Part shown: positions 6,100 through 10,257 of the stretch, piece after piece
How the letters are laid out: every line of letters starts with the position of its first letter
Position numbering within the stretch: the stretch's first letter is position 1
NCBI GenBank assembly: GCA_903917955.1
Contig: CAIXCO010000074.1
Location: 1-10,257, forward strand
Direction: 5' to 3'
Length of the DNA: 10,257 nucleotides
Origin: an uncultured Chlorobiaceae bacterium
Lineage (GTDB): Bacteria; Bacteroidota; Chlorobiia; Chlorobiales; Chlorobiaceae
Position numbers and translations under genes: made by a program
The notes under the pieces: model-generated
What the model was told of the DNA's origin: nothing
What the model saw: only the letters and a program-made list of their open reading frames with translations
Database searches by the model: none

Positions 6100-7443
6100 T
6101 CAGGGCTCGTAGCGCTCACTCCACAATTGGCTCAAACGCTCTTTGAGATACTTTTCGCGTCCTTCATCTCCGGGACGGTAAAATGCGGCGCTCTTCATGC
6201 CGTCAGGGAAGTAGTGCTGCCGTACAAAATGAGCGGGATAAGTGTGAGGGTATTGGTATCCAGCGCCATACCCTTCCGATTTCATCAGTTTGGTCGGTGC
6301 ATTGCGTAAATGAAGGGGAACAGGCAGTTCATGGCTCGATTTGGTGAAGCTCATCGCCTCATTAATTCCTTGGTAGCTTGCGTTTGATTTTGGGGCAGAA
6401 GCGAGGTAGGTGACACCCTGAGCAAGATTGATGCGTGCTTCGGGCATTCCGATCATGGCTACCGCCTGAAAGACCGAAATGGCAAGCGTTATAGCATAGG
6501 GATCAGCATTGCCGATATCCTCGCTTGCAAAGATGACCATCCGCCGTGCAATGAATTTTGGGTCTTCCCCCCCTTCAATCATACGGGCAAGCCAGTAGAG
6601 TGCGGCATCAGGATCGGAACCGCGCATGGATTTAATAAAGGCAGAGATGATGTCGTAATGGTTCTCCCCTCCCTTGTCGTAGATCGGTGCCTTGTACTGC
6701 AGGGCACGCTCAAGCAGCTCCCGGTTCAGCACCATTTTAGACACACCTTCTGGCAAAAGGGCAATAGCCGCTTCGACCGCATTCAGAGCCTTGCGTGCAT
6801 CGCCCCCGGAAAACTGCAACAGAAAATCAGTATCTGCAATCTCAATGGAGAGCTCCTTTAAGAGGCGATCCTCCTTCAGGGCGCGCTGAATCACCTGCTC
6901 GATAGCCTCCGGCCCGAGAGGCTTGAGAATATAGACCTGCATCCGGCTCAAAAGGGCACCATTCACCTCAAAAGAAGGGTTTTCGGTCGTTGCCCCCACC
7001 AGAACAATGAGCCCCTGTTCAATGGCATGAAGCAGTGTATCCTGTTGTGCCTTGTTGAAGCGGTGAATTTCGTCAATAAAAAGAATTGTCCTCTGGCCTG
7101 CACGCCTCGCTTTTTCGGCATGTTCAAGTGCCTTGCGCACCTCCTTCACCCCCGAATCGATGGCTGAGAGTTGATCAAAGGAGTATGCCAGCGATGTAGC
7201 GCAAATTTCAGCAAGGGTAGTTTTACCGGAACCAGGAGGGCCCCAGAAGATCATTGACGGCATCTGACCGCCAACAAGAAACTTCCGGAGCGGCCCTTTT
7301 GGCCCCACCAGATGCTCCTGCCCGGCCACATCATCAAGGGTACGCGGACGAACCCGTTCAGCAAGAGGCTGAAAATAATCGCCTACAGAAGGAGTGACGG
7401 AAAAGCCGAAAAGGTCGGACTGTATGTTGTCGATACCGGCCAT
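6100..7443 (-). CDS. rarA: RarA/MgsA replication-associated recombination ATPase
   Basis: This 447-residue AAA+ ATPase matches RarA (MgsA, WRNIP1/Mgs1 family), which acts at stalled replication forks with SSB. The opening PLAERVRPRTLDDVAGQEHLVG (about 26-47) is diagnostic. Walker A is GPPGSGKT at 68-75, Walker B FIDEIHRF at 122-129 (D124, E125), the sensor ATTENPSFEVN begins at 151, and the arginine finger lies in LLSR (R167). The family-specific C-terminal half contains the ALYWLARM, SEDIGNADP and ASYQGINEA segments that mediate tetramer formation. No residue is obviously missing. The ATG directly abuts the ribE stop (TAG-ATG) with an AGGG-type binding site inside the end of ribE, so translation is probably coupled. 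Its housekeeping role is unrelated to flavins; it appears to ride in the same transcription unit. Confidence 0.97.
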   Translation of the reverse strand: MAGIDNIQSDLFGFSVTPSVGDYFQPLAERVRPRTLDDVAGQEHLVGPKGPLRKFLVGGQMPSMIFWGPPGSGKTTLAEICATSLAYSFDQLSAIDSGVKEVRKALEHAEKARRAGQRTILFIDEIHRFNKAQQDTLLHAIEQGLIVLVGATTENPSFEVNGALLSRMQVYILKPLGPEAIEQVIQRALKEDRLLKELSIEIADTDFLLQFSGGDARKALNAVEAAIALLPEGVSKMVLNRELLERALQYKAPIYDKGGENHYDIISAFIKSMRGSDPDAALYWLARMIEGGEDPKFIARRMVIFASEDIGNADPYAITLAISVFQAVAMIGMPEARINLAQGVTYLASAPKSNASYQGINEAMSFTKSSHELPVPLHLRNAPTKLMKSEGYGAGYQYPHTYPAHFVRQHYFPDGMKSAAFYRPGDEGREKYLKERLSQLWSERYEP

Positions 7444-8100
7444 CTAAAATCCCTGCTCCCTGAGCCACCCCGCATCAATTTTTGAACCGACCGCTACTGG
7501 AGAGGAGGGATGAGCCAGTTGACGTGCCACATATTTACCAAGAATATCGAACTCAAGATTCACCCGGCTACCCGCATTGAGCTCATTGATGGTGGTATGG
7601 GCAAAGGTATAGGGAATGACCGCCACGGCAAAAAGTTGCGTTTCAAGCTTTGCAACAGTCAAGCTGATGCCATCAATCGTTATCGAACCGGCAGAGACGA
7701 TAAAGGGATTGAAAGCATCAGAAAAGGCTATCCAGAGTTCCCGGCTGGAACCCAGCTCTTTTACCTCCTGCACTACGGCGGCGCAATCAACATGCCCAAG
7801 CACAAAATGGCCGCCGAGGCGGTCAAGGGGACGAACCGCCCGTTCAAGGTTCACGAGCGCTCCATGACGAAGCGACCCGAGCGTTGTTTTTAAAAGCGTC
7901 TCCTCGACCGTATCGACCTCAAACCACCCGTCACCAAGAGCGACAACAGTCTGGCAAGCGCCGCTGATACTCACACTCTCGTCGACCGAAAGGTCGGTGA
8001 ACTCTGCCGCGTTGGCGAACTGCACCCTGAGCCGCAAGCCGCCCTGACGCCGCGCCACTCCCGCCACCCGGCCAACATCCTTGATAATTCCTGTAAACAT
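7444..8100 (-). CDS. ribE: Riboflavin synthase, alpha chain
   Basis: This 218-residue enzyme dismutates two 6,7-dimethyl-8-ribityllumazine molecules to riboflavin and the pyrimidinedione, in the cytoplasm. It has the two tandem lumazine-binding barrels of the family. The N-terminal barrel opens with the invariant MFTGII and carries S43-S45 and C49. The linker GGHFVLGHVD (about 96-105, H103) follows. The second barrel contains GSITIDGISLTVA (about 137-149) and ends in NLEFDILGKYVARQL. The segment around the key cysteine reads SGACQTV, with Gln where Leu is usual, a mild substitution. Its start follows the tpx stop by 6 nt, and TAAGGA overlapping that stop serves as the binding site. It is the second riboflavin gene of the operon, with ribD upstream. 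ribA/ribB and ribH are not in view. Some nomenclatures call this gene ribC. Confidence 0.97.
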   Translation of the reverse strand: MFTGIIKDVGRVAGVARRQGGLRLRVQFANAAEFTDLSVDESVSISGACQTVVALGDGWFEVDTVEETLLKTTLGSLRHGALVNLERAVRPLDRLGGHFVLGHVDCAAVVQEVKELGSSRELWIAFSDAFNPFIVSAGSITIDGISLTVAKLETQLFAVAVIPYTFAHTTINELNAGSRVNLEFDILGKYVARQLAHPSSPVAVGSKIDAGWLREQGF

Positions 8101-8106
8101 TGTTCC

Positions 8107-8607
8107 TTATGCAAGTACCTTGAGTGCTGCGCTGTAATCAGGCTCTTCAACAATTTCAGCAACCTGCTCGGTGTAGCTCACAATCCCGTCGGCATCAATG
8201 ATAACAATGGCACGCGAAAGAAGTCCCTTGAGAGGGCCGGAAGCGATGGTTACACCATAATCCAGACCGAACTGGGGATCACGGAAAACGGAGAGCGAAA
8301 CCACATTCTTTAACCCTTCGGTTTCACAAAAACGGCTCTGCGCAAAAGGCAAGTCGGCGGAAATACAGAGCACAACGGTGTTGTCGAGAGATGCTGCCTC
8401 CTGATTGAATCGTCTGACTGAAGTGGCGCAAACTGGTGTATCGAGGCTCGGAAAGATGTTAAGAACCAATCGTTTGCTTGCAAAATCAGCAGGTCCCGCC
8501 TCAGAGAGATCGGTTTTCACCAGACAGAAAAAAGGAGCTTCTGAACCTTTGGCGGGAAGAGAGCCAACGGTTTCAACGGGAGTGCCCTTGAAGGTGATCT
8601 GTGCCAT
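8107..8607 (-). CDS. tpx: Thiol peroxidase (Tpx, 2-Cys peroxiredoxin)
   Basis: This 166-residue protein reduces hydrogen peroxide and organic hydroperoxides using thioredoxin. It has Tpx family length and order: MAQITFKGTPVETVG at the N-terminus, FPSLDTPVCATSVRRFN with peroxidatic C60 and its T57 partner, and resolving C94 in SRFCETEG. The C-terminal GLLSRAIVIIDADG and VSYTEQVAEI are family blocks. C28 and C81 are extra cysteines of unknown importance. The ATG is preceded by a run of eight T residues rather than a good ribosome binding site. It sits between the DoxX-like gene (43-nt gap) and ribE (6-nt gap), placing peroxide defence among flavin genes. In an anaerobe this would be an oxygen-stress enzyme. 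Confidence 0.96.
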   Translation of the reverse strand: MAQITFKGTPVETVGSLPAKGSEAPFFCLVKTDLSEAGPADFASKRLVLNIFPSLDTPVCATSVRRFNQEAASLDNTVVLCISADLPFAQSRFCETEGLKNVVSLSVFRDPQFGLDYGVTIASGPLKGLLSRAIVIIDADGIVSYTEQVAEIVEEPDYSAALKVLA

Positions 8608-8650
8608 AAAAAAAATAGTTTCAGGTTAAAAAAAATGCTGGTAACGCCTT

Positions 8651-9067
8651 TCAATCCCACGGCCCGGTGCCACGGGCAAGATTGAAGCGTCCGGCACCAA
8701 AAAAGAAAACGGCAAGTGAACCAAAAAAATAAAACGCCTGAAGTTCAAGAGCATATCCACCATGCAGCGACAGCGAAAAAAACTCCTTGGTATGAACAAG
8801 AAAAATTGCCATCAGCATGACAAAACACTGAATCAGGGCTGCCTGACGAGTATAAAACCCCAGTATCATAAAAAAAGGAGCCAGAAGTTCACCGACAAGC
8901 ACCAAATGTGAAAAATATCCGGGAAACCCTGCTTTGACAAGCATCTGCTCCACAAAACCATAGCCGTGCTGAAGCTTGTCTATTCCATGAAATAGCAGCA
9001 GTGTCCCAACCAAAAGCCGCAAAATCAGCTTTCCAAGATCACTGTTATTGACAAAACGGTCAACCAT
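8651..9067 (-). CDS. DoxX-family membrane protein
   Basis: This 138-residue integral membrane protein has about four transmembrane helices: near 12-29 (LGKLILRLLVGTLLLFHG), 51-70, 75-93 and 104-125. The first helix leads into HGIDKLQHGYG, the usual DoxX signature region, and FYTRQAALI marks the turn before the third helix. Family members are linked to quinone or thiosulfate redox chemistry and to oxidative stress in some bacteria, but most have no proven activity. I place the start at ATG 9067 because AAGGAGG (9080-9074) lies 6 nt before it. The ATG at 9103 would add 12 residues that include this site. It lies 82 nt after ribD and 43 nt before tpx. Pairing with Tpx supports a redox role by context only. 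Confidence 0.92.
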   Translation of the reverse strand: MVDRFVNNSDLGKLILRLLVGTLLLFHGIDKLQHGYGFVEQMLVKAGFPGYFSHLVLVGELLAPFFMILGFYTRQAALIQCFVMLMAIFLVHTKEFFSLSLHGGYALELQAFYFFGSLAVFFFGAGRFNLARGTGPWD

Positions 9068-9073
9068 AAGAAG

Positions 9074-9080
9074 CCTCCTT
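9074..9080 (-). promoter_or_regulatory. Strong Shine-Dalgarno site of the DoxX-like gene
   Basis: AAGGAGG on the minus strand lies 6 nt before ATG 9067. It is the strongest binding site in this operon and decides the start against the upstream ATG at 9103. Confidence 0.8.
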
Positions 9081-9149
9081 TTTGGATATTTCTTAGCCAT
9101 CATACACCCCGTTTTATGTTATCTCTTTTCCTGATTACGACTCCCCAAT

Positions 9150-10250
9150 TCAAGCTTCAACATAAGCCTCAAGAAGCAGATCATGGCCAAAAAACTGCGG
9201 AACCCCGAAAGAGAAATTCACCGCCTGACCAGGCATATTGACACCAAGAGGCGCAAACGCACTCAACGCATCACCACCGAACAACTTTGGTGCCACAAAT
9301 ATAAGTAATTTATCGACAAGCTCTTCACGAATGAGTGACGCGGACAACCGGCTTCCTCCCTCAACCAGCACAGAGAGCACCTGCCGTTGATGCAACTCCA
9401 CAAGCACCTGCCGCAAATCAAGCCTCCCGGCGTGTTCATCGACAAAAAACACCGTCACCCCTCTCTCCCTTAAAAGCGCCGCTTTCGGTGAACCGGAAAA
9501 TACAGATGAAGCCGCAACAAGAGTTGGCGCCTCAGAGTCAAAAATTTTCGACTCAATTGGCAGACTCAACCTGCAATCAAGCACAACCCTGAGCGGATTG
9601 CGTCCCGAACAGTGCCTGACGGTAAGCTGAGCATCATCGGCACGAACCGTCGCCTCGCCGACCATCACCGCATCATAGATACTCCTGAGGCGATGCACCT
9701 CGCTTCGCGACTCCTGACCAGTAATCCAGCGGGAGGCCCCAAGCGAAGTTGCAATTTTGCCATCAAGCGTTTGGGCCAGCTTCAGGGTAACAAAAGGAAG
9801 CCCGGCAGTGTGACTTTTGATGAAGGCCTCATTACACTTCAAGCACTCAGCCTCAAGCACCCCTTCCGTCACCATAACACCGGCGGCTTGAAGCTTTGCA
9901 ATCCCCTTGCCAGCAACCTCACTATGGGGATCACGGCAACCAATGACAACGCGGGGTATTCGCTTTTCAACAACCAAATCGCTGCAAGGGGGAGTTTTAC
10001 CAAAATGGGCACAGGGCTCAAGCGTCACGTAGAGCGTCGAACGGCAAAGCAGCGCCTCATCAGCCACTGAAGCGATGGCATGTACTTCAGCGTGAGGTCC
10101 GCCAAACTGCTCATGATACCCTTCGCCAATAACTTGACCGTCACACACAAGAATTGCGCCCACCATGGGGTTTGGGCTCACTCTTCCCGCCCCCAGTGCT
10201 GCCAGCTCAAGGGCGCGCCTCATAAAGAAAAAATCATCACGCTGCTCCAT
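9150..10250 (-). CDS. ribD: Bifunctional riboflavin biosynthesis protein RibD (deaminase/reductase)
   Basis: This 366-residue enzyme carries out two consecutive steps on the pyrimidine intermediate from GTP: deamination, then NADPH-dependent side-chain reduction. The N-terminal cytidine-deaminase-like domain (about 1-145) has the zinc ligands H53 in HAE (catalytic E55), C80 in LEPC and C89 in TPPC, plus the conserved SPNPMVGAI. The C-terminal reductase domain (about 150-366) has the family's LKLAQTLDGKIAT, SRWITG, MVGEATVRADDAQLTVR and LVEGGSRLSASL. The usual ADDP is ADDA here, a mild change. Both domains are complete. The ATG at 10250 is 7 nt from the window edge, with GGCGG just before it, so the promoter or any FMN riboswitch is out of view. 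It heads the visible operon, with ribE three genes downstream. Confidence 0.97.
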   Translation of the reverse strand: MEQRDDFFFMRRALELAALGAGRVSPNPMVGAILVCDGQVIGEGYHEQFGGPHAEVHAIASVADEALLCRSTLYVTLEPCAHFGKTPPCSDLVVEKRIPRVVIGCRDPHSEVAGKGIAKLQAAGVMVTEGVLEAECLKCNEAFIKSHTAGLPFVTLKLAQTLDGKIATSLGASRWITGQESRSEVHRLRSIYDAVMVGEATVRADDAQLTVRHCSGRNPLRVVLDCRLSLPIESKIFDSEAPTLVAASSVFSGSPKAALLRERGVTVFFVDEHAGRLDLRQVLVELHQRQVLSVLVEGGSRLSASLIREELVDKLLIFVAPKLFGGDALSAFAPLGVNMPGQAVNFSFGVPQFFGHDLLLEAYVEA

Positions 10251-10257
10251 CCGCCGT

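Noticed and set aside
8608..8650. A/T runs between the DoxX-like gene and tpx as a terminator
   Set aside because: T-runs are present but no stable hairpin precedes them.
9068..9149. Separate promoter or small gene between ribD and the DoxX-like gene
   Set aside because: I found no convincing -35/-10 pair, hairpin or coding frame there apart from the strong Shine-Dalgarno site.
9612..10070. Plus-strand open frame of 152 codons opposite ribD
   Set aside because: It is antisense to a complete ribD with both catalytic domains.

Overview
The window looks like a bacterial chromosome at the junction between a conserved housekeeping operon and an accessory block. The protein sequences and mid-range base composition suggest a Gram-negative bacterium, because a TolC-type outer-membrane protein is present. 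A green sulfur bacterium (Chlorobium/Pelodictyon type) or a related Bacteroidota/Chlorobiota lineage is my best guess. That guess rests on general resemblance, not on a marker gene or a search.

Right part (about 4685-10250, all on the minus strand, read right to left): ribD (riboflavin deaminase/reductase), a DoxX-type membrane protein, tpx (thiol peroxidase), ribE (riboflavin synthase alpha chain), rarA (replication-associated recombination ATPase) and a TolC-family outer-membrane factor. Gaps are 82, 43, 6, 0 and 59 nt, which suggests one transcription unit. It mixes flavin synthesis, redox defence, replication-fork maintenance and envelope export. The promoter, and any FMN riboswitch ahead of ribD, would lie beyond the right edge.

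Middle (about 2899-4617, minus strand): a two-gene cassette. A 369-aa ABC/OLD-like ATPase overlaps by ATGA a 167-aa small acidic protein with Toprim-like E...DxD features. A hairpin followed by eight T residues closes the cassette. The architecture is that of split OLD-type ATPase + Toprim anti-phage modules (PARIS- or AbiL-like), but the small partner is shorter than the partners I know. This is the best candidate for an under-described system here.

Left part (1-2856): a plus-strand gene for a predicted AAA-ATPase fused to a PD-(D/E)XK nuclease domain (PF09820/PF08011 type), preceded by a perfect TATAAT inside an inverted repeat. Diverging from it is a minus-strand gene, cut by the left edge, for a ParA/MinD-like ATPase. 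Its P-loop reads KGGVGRST, with arginine where the catalytic P-loop lysine normally sits. A short ORF overlaps that gene's start by ATGA. Three unrelated NTPase genes beside an intact housekeeping operon make 1-4617 look like a small defence or conflict island.
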